Source: Mycteria americana (taxonomy: Eukaryota > Chordata > Aves > Ciconiiformes > Ciconiidae). Taken from it: DNA of 64,000 bases. A model generated the notes under the pieces. It was not told the origin of the DNA. It did not search any database and worked only from the letters and a program-made list of their open reading frames with translations. A program made the translations under genes and the position numbers. Positions 12,562 to 25,171 of this stretch are shown in pieces; within the stretch, counting starts at the first letter, position 1; each line of letters opens with the position of its first letter. Location: NCBI RefSeq assembly GCF_035582795.1, contig NC_134366.1:33217661-33281660 (forward strand), written 5' to 3'.

Positions 12562-15094
12562 AAATTTCTCTTAAGTCAGACATTAAAGAAAATTGCATTA
12601 GAAACAATGACAGAGGGTGTATCTTAAAGAAATGACTCCTTTGGCTCAAGCCGTTATTTTAGCAACCATGAAACATCCCTTTCACTAACAGCTGTGCTGG
12701 CTCATTGGGTCTCAGATGAGGTATTCCAGGGAAAGTCTCTTGTTTAACTGGTACTTTCTGGGCTTCCCTGCATGAAGCGGCAACCTGGCAGGAATTCTTG
12801 AACCGACCAGCTTCCAGTCCCATGGAGGGCTTTGTCTGAGCCCAGCACTTCCAGACTCTAAGTACCAGCTCCGGGGGCACCGGGTGCAAAGAGCTAGACT
12901 AAGGGCCAGGACTCAGAGGGCTTCCAGCCAGCTGGGAGTAAGCCCTGATGCACAAACCTGTGAAGCCAGCGGCTTTCAACCTTGACTTTCTGCTGCCCGG
13001 GGTTTGAAAAATGCAAGCCCTTTGGTGTTCAGCATTTTGAAGTCAGTGAACCAGATTTCTTCAATTGGCAGTTTCTGATAGACCATTCCATTAGATAATT
13101 TCTGATAGAAATTAGTGGAATAGACATAGGGTAGAAAAGAAAGCAGTGAATGGAGCTGTTTATTAACTAATCACTATGATTAATTAGTGGTATATAAAAA
13201 AGCTGAAGTCCTAAACCCAGGTGAAGGTTTTTCAGTTTGGCAGCTGGAGATGGCTGGGGAGGAGGGTTAAATGTTTTCAGCCAGACCTTAGATTAGGTTC
13301 AGAATATGGCAGGATGCATCCAAGGAAATCATAATTGCAAAATAACACTATTTAAGTAATATAGAGAGCTCTCCCCTTGTTTCAAATGCAGATCCTATCT
13401 TGATCAAGCATTGTGTACAAAAAGATGATTTAGTAAATAGCTGCTTGAAATGGGACAGGAGCATTAGGACAAATTCTGAAAAAAAGTTTTCATTCATTAT
13501 CTAAATCCCTGTGACAGCATAATAACTAGTGATGAGGTAAAGCCATTTAGGTGATGAACTAGATGACTCCCAGAACCCACCACTTGAACTGAGCACATTC
13601 TGAAGTTTGGTTAAGTTCATTTAAAGGTTTTCATTATTTTCTGGTTTTCTTCCTGCCTTTCTGGGTCCCAACTGATGTTCGGCCTTCTCCTCTGTTCCCC
13701 AGGAGTTTGGCTCCTTTGTTAGTGACCACAGCATCATGTGGCAGCAAAATGGCTCCTGCCGCAGACAGGCTGGGCAGGTCTGCCCACACCACCTGTGCTA
13801 GCAGGGGTCTGCAGTACCTTCTGCAAACCAAACTTGGGAGGGAGGATAGGGGCAAAGAATCATTTGGAAGTATACATGAGAAATGCAGAGTTGGTTTGAA
13901 CAGAAAGGATTCCTTTGAAACTTTCCTTATCAGATGAGCAAGGCACTTTGTCCTACATGACAATACTTTTTCTCATTGTAAGACAGGAGAACTGAAAGCC
14001 AGTGATTCCCTGTACAAAAACACTGAATTTGAAGCTAATCATCTCACCCACCTTGGGAGCTGATCTGCTGCCCTTTGAAGGCCTGAAAAGTCTTCCTGGT
14101 GGCTCAGGTAGGTTTTTGGATTGGGTCCCCCATATAGGTACAGTAGAAAACCCCTAACTGAAAAAATAAAGCTTCATGAAATCAAACTATTCTATACTTT
14201 GTAGTTCTGCTATAATGCATTTAATAATAATTCAAATCTTAGCCATTTTATAGGGTCACATAAAGAAATGGAAACAGATATAGAGGAAGACACAGTGCGG
14301 GGCCTAGAGTCCTACATGATAAATAGGCTATTTTAGCACACGTGGTGGTACAAAGGCAGAGCTCTTCAGAGCCATGAAATAAGCCACAGCAGCTATCTTC
14401 TACTCTACCTGGCATATGGCTTTCTAGATCTCACAGAGCTTAAGAACAGGACTCAGGAATACAGTACTGTGCCACATCACACCACACACCTCCTCATTTC
14501 GCAAATACTATGACAGCATTATGGACTGGTGAGAGAAAAAAACCTACTACTGGGGAAAAAATGTTTGCCGACTTTGTTCAGTGTTGTCAATACACTTTTT
14601 AATTGCCTCAGCAAGTTGTCGTTAGGTGAAAGATAACAGCCTGCCAAGTCTAGAGAGTAAACATTTTGTGTTGGTCCACCCACAAAGCATTCAAATAAGA
14701 AACTGGAGCTTATTCAGTGTAACTCAGGTCAGCGTAACTCAGGTTTAACTATCTCATTTTCATAGCCTTTCACTCTTCATGGCCTTTCAGATCCTGGTCT
14801 CTTCATGTTCTCAGCCTCCTGAACCTTCCTGCCTGCTTTTTCATGTTCAACATCTGGCTTAATCAGACTTAGGTTATCATTATATTTGTGAACATGTCTG
14901 ATGAAGGTGCTTCTTTTATTACTCACCTGCAGTCTGGTTTTAAACGTTAACATCTTAAATGTTGATAGGTTTTATTCTCATTCCCCAAACTGCATATTGT
15001 TTACACATGTTCCTCCTAGGTATATAGTATAGATATTAAAATGCAAACAAATACATATATGCATATATTTGCATCTACACAACATACATTTTAC

Positions 15095-15116
15095 AGATAG
15101 ATAGATAGATAGATAT
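15095..15116 (+). repeat. (AGAT)n microsatellite
   Basis: Five consecutive AGAT units within a wider TA/CA-rich tract (about 15,040-15,135). Confidence 0.95.
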
Positions 15117-17299
15117 GTGCATACTATATATAATGTATGCAATCTTTGTGCATATATTTTTTTTACTAGAATTTGGCTCTAAATTTAAATATTTTTTCAA
15201 TTATAACAGCACCTATTGACATATCTGTAAGCTTACTTAACAACCAGAATGGACCTGTGTCGACAGTAAAGCATCCCAGAAGCTCAGGGCACCATGCAAT
15301 TGAGGGGCCTTTCCACATGCATTTGGTAAGTAAGCTGTATCAGGTGGAAGAGAACTATATAAAAATGAGAGGAAAAGGTTTGTCTCTGATATTATAGAGC
15401 AGGGGAGGAAAAAAATTAAGGGTGCAGACAGTATTGTTCTAGGAGATAGAAGAGGGAGTTTCCAGAGGTGGTTTCTGGTCTCCTGTGGAAACTGGGGTCA
15501 ATGAGATTTTTCAATTCAAAGATCAGAAAAAGTTAAGCAGGGGTAGGAAAGAGTCCTCATACAGGGAAAAGCACACCTGAAGCTCATGAATGTATGGGGC
15601 TGGAGAGGATGGATTTGAGGCTAACAATAGCTGCCTATGAAGGGAAGAGGAACTTTGCAGCTGGTGTAGCAGAAGGGAGTTTGGCCAACAGGACATGCAG
15701 CTGAGGTTGAGATACAATCTGGAAATAAGAGCAGCTGACCAGGAGTTGCCAGAATGCTTTCACCATTCTGAGAAGTGTGTGTAGTGGTAAGTGCTGGCAG
15801 TGGGCTCCCCGTTCTCTCCCTCCCTGATACGAACTCCTGAAGCTACTGTTAGTTTCTGCCCCTGAACTGTGCACAGATCTCTAAAGTACAGAAATCCCTA
15901 CAGTGTGGTAAGTCAAACAAAAAATGGCCCATAAGTCTTTATCTTAAGACTTTTGCTTTTCTTATAGTAACCTGCTTGGAGATTACCGAAGCTTGTATGT
16001 GAGACTTCAATCCTGTTCCACTTCAGAAGACAAGGGTGCAATGTTTTTACTAGCCACTACTGAGCTATATAGTTTCTTGGTCTCCATCCCTCAGGAGAAA
16101 TCTGATAAAACATCTTGGACTATTTGTCAAAACTTCTGCTCTTGTTATCCTTTTGGACCTGAGAACCTGGCCAAAATTCAAGGGGTTTGGACTGTTCCAA
16201 AGAGGAGAAACTGGCTCAGGAATCAGTACTTCTCTCAAGCAATTTTGTACACTTACAAGGAATGGACTGACCCTCTGTTCCTGAGGAGAAAAACCACAGT
16301 TATTCACCACATCAATGTCCTTCTAAGTTACCTCCCCACGAGGACTCCCTCCAGGATTTTCAGGGTTGTGCAACCAGCTGTCTGTTGGTTTCTGCTCCTT
16401 TTCTTTCTATACCATGCAAAGGAACATGTTGCAGAGGGATGACAAGTAACAGAAGCCAGGCTAATAGAAGAAATAAGTTAATGCAGTCGTGTCAGACCTG
16501 TGTTGCACGTGAACTAGTAAGATTTGCAGAAGGTAGTGCTTGTAAGTGCAAGCCCAGCACAATATGCAGGAAGCTGATTTGTTTGGGGGATATCGTTTAC
16601 TGTCTCCACAAGACAACACCTTGTATAGTATGGCTGGACCACTGGGTTACTGTGGGTGATATCTAGGCATGTCTTTTTTTTGCTTCCATTTATTTCTCTC
16701 ATATATGCAACCATTAATTTGAGCAGTACCCTTTTCAGCCCTCCACCCAGAGAGCTGAGATTCCTCAGTTGCTTGCGATATGCCCTTGCATTAGTGTGGA
16801 GACCAGTGGCACTCCATGAACAGTTTGTTTACCTGACTCCAGGTGGTCAAACCTGCCCACTTTAGGGGAGCTTAACTGGACTGTCAGTGACTGAAAATAC
16901 TGGGAGAAGTCACAACCTCAGCAGCTGTTTTCTTTTTCTATGAATAGTATATACAAAGAGATGGGTATACTGTGCACTGCTTTACAAGTTAAATCTGGAG
17001 TTACCTTCTGATCTTTAATGTGGACACTACAGATTTTAGTTGGGATTACCTGGGATCCAAACTTAGTCATGTTTTTTTTAATGCAGCACCTAGTCAAATC
17101 CTTTAAACCAGCTGGACTGTCACAGTCATCTGTAGAAAATAGCCAATGAGCTATTATGGAGAGGGGGTCACAGGAGAAAATTATTGTAAGGAAAGGTGGG
17201 GGCAGAGACAGTAGCAATTCCTGAGTGAGTGCTTCTGTCCTGCAGGAGAGGTGTAATTGTGTTATCTTGCTGTCAAGGCTGTGGGTAAACGGAGACTAA

Positions 17300-17445
17300 G
17301 AAATGATGTCTCTCAGCAAAATGGGAACAGCTTTCCCTAGCTATTACACATTGCTTGCTGTCACCTTTAATGAATGTTTATAAAGTACTTGGGGATCTTC
17401 CCATGCAAAGTGGGAGCCACTGATAATTAAATGCTTTATTATGTA
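17300..17445 (+). repeat. Ancient SINE/LINE-tail remnant
   Basis: The order 'tctctcagcaaaatgggaac', then 'ttaatgaatgtttataaagtacttggggatct', then 'atgcaaagtgggagccactgataa' parallels the 3' portion of an old amniote repeat. The well-known form of that repeat reads 'cagtttccccatctgtaaaatggg', then 'taatgtttgtaaagcgctttgagatcc', then 'gaaaggcgctatataa'. The similarity is in motif order with many substitutions, so this is a family-level guess. Confidence 0.4.
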
Positions 17446-18583
17446 CTTGTTTAAGCCAATGCTAACAGTAACTAGCGGAAAACTTCAATCTCTCTGTCTC
17501 AAAAAGGTCAGAATAATTGGAAAAAGCTGACTGGGTAAAACGTGTGAAATCTGAAAAAAGCCTGTCTGAAGAGTGTGGTGTATTCTCACAAATGGGTGGA
17601 GAAAGGGAGACTTTTCCATTTATCATCACTTGTATTTAATCTGAGAGATCAAGAATACAGCAAGCTGATAGAGCCAGAATATTTTCTGCGTATGTTGCAC
17701 TGATAGCAGTCAGCACTTAAACTGGATGAAGTATCTAAAAGGATCTGGTATCTATCTGATATTAAACATATTACATGTAAGTGGCCATTAGACAACTTTA
17801 ACATTCAGCAAAGGAGTCCAATCAACTTAAGAGCTATGAATCTTCTCTGAACTGGGGTGAGGCACTTGTTATCCATATCTCTAGTCCTAGTGCTTAAAAC
17901 AAGTGGATGCAAGAAACAGTGCAAAGGAATGAAGAGGTTGGTGACAACTGAGAATAACACTGATTGGCCCTGGCTTAAACACAGGACCTATAAATTAACA
18001 TGTGTGCAGGTGCAATTCTGAACGTGCCTTTGTGCGTGTGCACACATGTTCAGTGTCTGCCAGACAGAGATCACAGGGAGCTATTGCAGGTCCCTCAATC
18101 TCTGCTTGGCCCGGGCAGCAGTCGCAGAGCTGGTAATTGTTTCCCTAAACTATGCACCAGGCGCAGCTCCCTCGGCTCTAGACTGTTATTCTCAACACTA
18201 CACTGCACCCACTTGGGAAGAACCCGCACACTGCGGGTTCTGCACGCACCGTCCTAAAAAAGGAAGACAAGCGAGAACCAGAGAATAAGTACTTTCGTAT
18301 TGAACAAAGATATATCAGCGGCCCTTGCTGGCTCTATCCCCAGCCATTAATATGTGACTGTATGACTTTATGATAATAAATTATCTTAAAAATAGATGTC
18401 ATTTTAAAAAATTTCCGTGTAGGATTGACTGAACAATACGCTCGTTTCGCCACACTTTAAGCTTCATGCAGCTACCTGTGAGCCTGGGACTGAATGACTA
18501 CATCAGCGGGCAGAGATTTTAGGCTCACGTTCCTCAGCTGGAAGGCTGCATCTGAACCTTGGTACATGGCAGGAGGCCGCCTT

Positions 18584-18596
18584 CCCCCCCCCCCCC
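18584..18596 (+). repeat. Poly-C run, 13 bases
   Basis: Thirteen consecutive C residues followed by ACACAC. Such runs often vary in length and are prone to sequencing error. Confidence 0.95.
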
Positions 18597-18739
18597 ACAC
18601 ACAATCACTTCATAATATCATAAACTACTTTACATTAGCTAAACCCATTAACTAACCTTTATCATATACAGCATATATATCATACCTCATAGGGTTAAGC
18701 TGCTAAACAGTTCAACAGATGAAAACGTGTGCTTTACAA

Positions 18740-18905
18740 ATGGAAGTGCCGACTACGCGGTCACACGCCGTGCAGCGCCCGCGGCCGAGCAGGCCCCGCC
18801 GCCCGCCATTTCTGGTGTTATACTCCCCCTGCAGGGCGCGCCCGCCCGGCAGCAGCCGCCCCGCGGCTCCCCCGCCCCCTCCGCTTCTCGCCGGCCTTCA
18901 GGCAT
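18740..18905. promoter_or_regulatory. CpG-rich island, possible promoter
   Basis: Dense CpG dinucleotides and strings such as gcgcccgcggccg, gccccgccgcccgcc and gggcgcgcccgcccggc contrast sharply with AT-rich sequence on both sides. GC-box-like CCGCCC/GGGCG motifs are present. Unmethylated CpG-rich blocks of this kind usually mark vertebrate promoters or developmental regulatory regions. I cannot assign direction: no clear first coding exon with a good donor follows on either strand. Immediately upstream (18,595-18,720) is TA-rich. A non-coding RNA promoter or a distal CpG island is equally possible. Confidence 0.35.
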
Positions 18906-19899
18906 GTTCACGTTCTGTCCCCTGCAGTTATCCACTCCTCACCGGCCTGTTAGTCAGAGGAGTATCCCGCTGAAAAGGCTGTTAAGGAGTAACACTCTAC
19001 GTTTATCACGGGAACAACCTTAATCCCGTCATCACTTACTTTCTCTCCTCTTGCTCAGGATTTTAGAGTGTCACCCCATTTCTTTATGGCTCTCAGGTGC
19101 TCCCAGGGTTCCTGTTTTCTCCTTCCCTCCCTTTCTGCATGCCTTGGGGTAGAGCCCTCTCCTCCTGCTCCTGCGCCGCTGCCCCGGAGCACACCTCTCC
19201 ATCGTGGCCTCCCACTACTGCTCTGCTGTAAGTGCTGAGGGATACGGATGATTGTTTTACCCCTCCATGAATTCTGACATTTGAATGTCTTCAACCTAAG
19301 TCAAAGCCAAAAAGTGGCATTTGCATTTTTTCTTGGTATGAATAGTGAGGGGAAAAAGAAAATTTTGAAACATCTGTTTAAGTATTTTCAATCAAAGTAA
19401 AACATAGTTCAGCATCTAAATGCAGCTGGTTTCAGATGCTTTGTCTTAAACTGCTATTAAACTGCATTTCCCTATAACAGCGTATTGCCTTATGGGAGGA
19501 ATATTTGGCCGTTCAATGCCACATGTTGCCTATGGAGTAGTCTTCCTGGCCGAACATCTTTCACGAAGGCTCCAGAGTTGTCTGACTTCCACCCTTCGCT
19601 CGCAGCTTGCTTAGAGGAAAGTCTGCGCTGCGTTGTGGAAGATGGCGTCCTTGAGGCACCTGGCCGGAGGACAGCTGTGGGAATGGGGATGAGGGCCTGA
19701 GCCGCTCTCCTCTGAAGTCAGCGTAGCCATAAAGATATGCAAGGCAGTGGCTTTGGTGAATTGATTTAAGCCCACGTGTTTTAAGTCAGCTAAAAAACCC
19801 AAAATATTCCGATTTGGTTCCATGGATCATTTCAACTTTGTAGACACTCTGTTTTCTTCCCAAAAATTCATTCAGGTGGAAGATTCCCAAGGGTTTTCT

Positions 19900-20330
19900 C
19901 CTCATCATCCTACCAAACTTTGGCCTCGCCCCCAGGCAGAGAGAAGGCAGCAGTGAAGAGGGATGTGGGGACTGTTCCCCGCTGAGGGTCCCTCGGGGGA
20001 CCGTGGTCCTGAGCTCAGCTGCCACCCCAGCCAGCACGCTGCTCGGCCGGGCTGCGGCACTTCCCTGGGGATGGGCCGAGCCGGGGTCAGGATCGAGCCG
20101 TGGCTATAATGCACCTGCAGCGTAGCCCGTGTGGGGATCAAGGAGGAGGCTCGGCCTGGAAATGGCTGCCAGGCAGGGAGCAGGGGGAGCCTGTCCCCAG
20201 CCCTCTCCTCAGGTGGAGAGCGAGCTGGCCTCCAGCGGGCCCGAGCCCCTGTTTGGGGGGGGCACAGTCCAGGCCGGGCAGGGTTACACACACCCTGACC
20301 GGCTTTGTCTCCTCGCACTGAACACACAAG
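19900..20330. other. GC-rich segment, CpG-containing
   Basis: A second GC-rich block, less CpG-dense than that at 18.74 kb, with overlapping open frames on both strands (up to 140 codons on minus). Their overlap in several frames is what high GC alone produces, and none has a recognisable domain. It may belong to the same regulatory or 5'-UTR neighbourhood as the CpG-rich block 1.2 kb to the left. Confidence 0.3.
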
Positions 20331-21394
20331 TTGGAAGTTCAGTTTCCTCTATTAAATCCTTTCAAAAAACCAGATCTGGTTCTTAACAGTGTAGTCATCA
20401 GTGTGAGTGACAATCCCAGGTCTGTCCAAGAGGGATTTCAGCTCAATTCACATTGCTGATGCAGAACATAAACAGGGATGAGCATTCATAAATCTATTGC
20501 ACAAAATCAAATGAGTCAAATGAGAAACATGGCTGGATAATTTTAATACACTGATAAATTCTGTGGTCCAAGGTCCTTGCCTATATTTCAGGTACATGAG
20601 TAATACCACCTATTATCTCCAGAGCCACTGAAAAATGAGTGCAGGCAAAGAGAGATTTCCATGGTTCAACTGCTTAATCAAGGGTTCCCTGAGACACAGA
20701 GTTGTTTTCAGCACTAAAGTATCATCTCAGCAGTAATAAATTTTACGAGACAGCACTTTTAAGCTTTTATGGTTTTCAATTTACAAGGGACTTCATAAAT
20801 ATGAATACAATCGCTGTAACCAATATTGCCGTGAAGTAGCCATTATTCATATTGCTTAGAGGGAGACGCTAAAGCATAGTGGTATTTACTAACCTGCCAG
20901 CGCTCATCTTTCCCTGAGCAGGACTAGCGCCCAGCTCTCCTCGCTCTGCAGTCTGTACTTTAAACCTGGGACCACGTGCACCATACGCACTTTGCTCTTT
21001 TACGGAGAGAAAACAGAGCAGTGAGATACGGTGGGGGCCTGAGGTGCCTCTGCGGTCCAGCATTGGCCTCGCCATCCTGGTACCTTCTCTTTCATCAAGC
21101 AGCCATTGGGTTCTTGGCTTTCTCCGGTCTCTTTCTGGCGCCTGTGTCCAGCCTCCCTCCTTGTGTTGTTTATTTGGGCTATGAAGTTCCTTGGAGAAGA
21201 GGCACTGTTTCAAAAGTGGCTGGCACATTAATATCTCAGTCAAGATCAGAAACTCAAAGTAAAGCATTCAATTTATAGTGATATATTAGTTTCTTCAGAA
21301 AATACTTCAATTAGAGCAGCATCTGAGTTCAAGTGTTGTGCCTACCAATGAATATACACGACAGTGACAGCCATAGCCTAGAGCTTACAGGAGG

Positions 21395-21500
21395 TGTTAT
21401 TGTTCCAATTACACATATATATGCAGAGAACCTGAGGGCAAAGGCAAGGAATAACCTGTTCTAGTCCATGCCAGAATCAGTAACCAGCAGTCACTCTTCA
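21395..21500 (-). repeat. Ancient SINE/LINE-tail remnant (MIR/L3-like)
   Basis: The plus strand reads 'gttattgttccaattacac...cagagaacctgagggcaaagg...aataacctgttctagtccatgcc'. This parallels antisense MIR/L3-type sequence: 'attattccattttacag', then 'ggaaactgaggcacagag', then 'gacttgcccaagg'. It is degraded, and the assignment rests on motif order only. Confidence 0.4.
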
Positions 21501-21604
21501 AAAATGTCATTGGTAGGCAAAATAACACATCTTTGATGTTTTAAACAGCAGATAATCCTCTCAGCACTGCTGACTTTTTTGCTCCCTCTAATTATTTTTA
21601 CTAT

Positions 21605-21647
21605 GATGATTATTATTATTACTGCTGTTGTTATTGTTGTTATTAAT
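21605..21647 (+). repeat. AT-rich trinucleotide tract
   Basis: Mixed ATT/GTT trinucleotide repeats (tgatgattattattattac, then tgttgttattgttgttatt). Low complexity. Confidence 0.85.
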
Positions 21648-22011
21648 TCTTTGGCTTGATTAGATCATACTTGTTCTTTCCTCCCCAAGAGTCCTTTTCT
21701 TTGGTACTTCAGGACTGATCTTCTTTTTCTTCATTTCTTCAGGACTGACCTTCTCTGGCACTGCAGGAAGAACATATTCCTCAGACTACCTTCCGATATA
21801 ACTTCTATTTTCATGCACATGAGGCACCTCCATGGATAATGAATATTGCATGCTTTTTCACATACATGTTAAAATGCTTTGCCAAAGTAGGACCTACAAG
21901 AAAGCTATTTACAGTCCTTATTTTCATCTGATTGACGATTTCTTCTTTCATCCAATGGAATTTTTATGCGCTCTTGCACATTTGTCTTCAAATATAACCA
22001 GAAGGGGTATG

Positions 22012-22141
22012 ATTCACAGAATCACAGAATCACAGAATCACAGAATCATATAGGTTGGAAAAGACCTTTAAGATCATTGAGTCCAACCATAAACCTAATA
22101 CTGCCAAAACCACCACTACACCATGTCTCTAAGCACCTCAA
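22012..22141 (-). mobile_element. CR1 LINE 3' fragment, 5'-truncated
   Basis: On the plus strand, four to five copies of an octamer of the form AGAATCAC are followed by 'taggttggaaaagaccttta', 'agatcattgagtccaacc' and 'accactacaccatgtctcta'. This is the reverse complement of the 3' end of avian CR1 (chicken repeat 1) non-LTR retrotransposons, which end in short tandem octamers (ATTCTGTG-type) instead of poly-A. Only about 130 bp remain, which is normal: most CR1 copies are severely 5'-truncated by incomplete reverse transcription. There is no coding content. The good match to the consensus as I remember it suggests a fairly young copy. Confidence 0.92.
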
Positions 22142-23420
22142 TTCACTATATACAATTTTGTATGTCCAAAGGTTAGACATCTATTTGAAATTGAGGGGCA
22201 ATCAATTGAAGCAAGACACTTTTTCTCACCTGTTTTTGTAACTGTTTTAAGTAGGATGAATCGCTTCATACGTTTCTGTGCATAAATGTGATAAGCACGC
22301 TCTGAAAGTGATGCAAAAAAAAGTTACATGTAATTATTCACTGTTGTTTTAAAGAAGTTCATGAGGTCATCTGTGCATAACTTCTACCTGACAGCAAAAA
22401 TGCATGAAAATCCAAACCTGCGTAGAGATGGTTGCATGCATGTAGTGAAACCTAGTGTGCAGCAGCAAAGATTTCATACAGGAGTGCACCTCTGTTTACT
22501 TCTGGGCTCTCAACTCTTGCTATAAGTGGTACCGCTGTGAAAGCACAGGATCATCTGCTTTACTGTAATGCTTGCTAGATGTGAGTGAGTAATAAAAGCC
22601 ACAACCCAGCCTACAGGCAACCCAAAAAAATTTCCAACAGTATTTACTGCTCTACAGTTTTTCATTAACCCTAGGTATTACATTCCATAACCAGGAAAAA
22701 CACAATTTGACTGCACAGACACAAACCAGCATTTTAACTGCAGAGGGCACGAAAGAGCTACTGAACAGCACAGTGTTTTACTTACAAGGCATTCTTACTT
22801 GCAACATAATTTTCTACAAGTTTTATTTCTTCCACACTGAGTATTTACAATATCGCATTTTAGTCCTGAAAGATCCTCTGAGCATCCATCTGACTGCTTT
22901 CTTGGGGAAAGATACAAACCTAAAGAACATAAATTATCAGATTCATTCTAGAGGATATTTCTTTATGATAATCATGGACTAAAAATCATTCTGTCATCCT
23001 CACTGAATCAAACAGATGTCACTTCTGACTGAGATTTTATTTCCCATTTTACTTCACACTCAAAAGTAACTTTTTTTTTAATTTCCATACAAGACTGCCA
23101 ATGTAGGATGAGCTGACGCCATTTAATGCCACTTTGAAAACCCCCAACCATTCATTAATGCTCACTGGGGTCACTGACTAGATCCAGCATAGTGCAATGC
23201 TGCTATTTTCTAAAACTTTTCTGATGCTTATAAGGCTTTTATCAAATTGGGCTTAAGATTCAAAAAAAAAAGTTGAGATTTTCACTAAAGTATAAATTAC
23301 CATTCAAAAAAGCAGTTGAAGATTCATCATTTGAACACAGAATTGTCCAGAACTTGCCCATTTGGGCTGTATTTTAGGGTTTTCCGGAAATCTGAAACAG
23401 ATCTTACTCAGGGTGTGTTT

Positions 23421-23696
23421 TCAGAGGAATGAAAAAGGTCTGCAAAAACCGCTACCAAGAATCCAGCCTGAGGCAGGTACGTGTTGGCAGGAGCGGTCCC
23501 AGCCGATAACAAACGCTTTGCCATCCTCCACCCACACAACCTGATTAGCATGAATCCCCATTTTTCCATTAACCCACATGATAAGCATGCTTTCCAGCCT
23601 CCTCTTTAAGCTAGTCACATCTTTGTTAATCACTTTGTAGTCATTGGGGCTGATGTGGGGCCGATGGCTGTAGAGCCCACCGTGCTCAGTATTTTT
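23421..23696 (-). other. Unassigned protein-like open frame
   Basis: The minus strand is open for about 91 codons before the stop at 23,421-23,423. It includes segments reading HISPNDYKVINKDVTSLKRR and GIHANQVVWVEDGKAFVIGW. Composition is balanced (charged helix-like part, then an alternating hydrophobic/beta-like part with WVEDGKAFVIGW), unlike most other open frames here. The frame has no good splice acceptor at its upstream end, though cag sites at its start are possible. A weak donor (CAC|GTACCT) lies within it, after SCQH. It could be an exon, a pseudogene fragment, a conserved non-coding element or chance. I recognise no family. Confidence 0.2.
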
Positions 23697-25171
23697 TCAG
23701 CCCATCTCAGTACCCCAGGTTGTCACTGCTGGGAATCAGTGAAGATGGAGAGCAAAATACTGGCTCTTCCTCTGCCATGGGCAGTGCTTGTCTTTAGTTA
23801 ACTTGGGAAAGATTTTTGGTAAAATATTGATGGACACCACCAGAGGGTGCATTGCTGCCACTGTAATGCCCGTTCTTACAAGGTAAGTAACCATGCTCCG
23901 CTGTTGCAGAGCTTTGGACAAATCCTGCACCCTCGATTTCTGTGGCGCTGCCTACACAAAGGTGCACAATGGAAAGCAGGACTAAATACCAAAGTCAGTG
24001 AAGCCAATTGCTTTAAAGAAAAAGAAAAAAAAAAAAACCAACAAGGAGAAGTAATACGCCTTTTGTGCTGTGCACTCAAGGCATTTTGCAGCTTTTCTTG
24101 AAATATCCATCATAAGAGTACTTCTTTGATCTGCTGCTAGCAGCCACTCCCAGAAGGGGTGAGAGACATCTCGTTTCCTTCCTTCCTTTCCTTATCCTGA
24201 CCTACCGGTCTGGAATGCAGTTCACCTCTGAGCATTTTCAGATGTATCATTTTCAGAGAGGCTTGCATGTCACAACACACAACCACGGCTTACTTCACTG
24301 CTTACAAAGCCTGCATATGACAGCCAAACAGAGGAGCCACATACTGCGCCTGGCCCTCCCGTGCTTCACCTACGTATACGCCCTTGTCTGCAGAAGGGGC
24401 ATAACAGTGTTAGAATAACAAATATTCACCTCGCCCTCAACATAGGCAGAACCCGAGACTGCAAAGTTAAAAAACTAGTGCCTCAAGGGTGCAGCTGAGC
24501 GGCAGTTTAGGCTGATCTATGCCTGTATTGCTGCAGCCCTACGTGCCCCCGGCACATCCCTTTGCAACAGGAATCATGATGTACCTCCTCCCCCAAAGTC
24601 GTCCCACCTGGTGGCTCTGGTGAAAGCTAATCACTTCTTGCAGGGTTAGTTTCCAGCCAGATAACAGTTTTTCAGCTTCCTCAACTGACTTGCTACACAG
24701 CAGCACAACCCTCAATGCTAGCGTACAGGAGAGAGGGACAAAACACAGCGTCCAGAAGAGGCCAAGACTTTTTCTAGCCCTGCAGACTAGCTTAAACCAA
24801 GCACAAAAATCATCCTTTTAGGCTTACTGTGCTGTCACTGGATTCAGAGTGAGTCTTCAGAGAGAGATTTTAAACTCTGAATTGCCCTTTAAAGTGCCCC
24901 TATAACCCCATGTACCATAGGCCTGTGGGTGCTTAAGCTGGAGTCACAACTAAACTCCAAAACATACTTGGCGTTAGTCAAGACCATAATGTTCCCCTAC
25001 AAAATGGCAAGGGAGTTGAGCACAGCACAAATACACACTTAAAAAAACTGCAGCACAATAAAAATAATAATAATAAAACCCCAGCATAACCAGCATGGTT
25101 ATGTGTGAGTTAGCTGAAGATGGCCGGAGGGAGGAGATGCCACGCATTCTTGAGCGCACTGCAAGGAACTT

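Larger units (their letters stand above)
5626..17299. other. Long gene-free stretch
   Basis: About 11.7 kb with no coding exon I can support. It contains a 149-codon open frame on plus (15,993-16,442), the longest in the window, and others of 60-124 codons. All lack recognisable motifs and several overlap open frames on the other strand. Simple repeats are (ATT)n near 12,534-12,560 and (AGAT)n near 15,095-15,115. A possible hAT-like terminal motif (cagcggctttcaacctt) occurs near 12,970 but without a partner end. Confidence 0.55.

Noticed and set aside
12960..13020. hAT-like terminal motif (cagcggctttcaacctt)
   Set aside because: Single short match with no partner inverted repeat or target-site duplication visible.
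15993..16442. Longest open frame in the window (149 codons, plus)
   Set aside because: No recognisable domain or motif and no splice context, and it overlaps other open frames on both strands. Frames of 140-149 codons occur several times in the window, as expected by chance in 64 kb.
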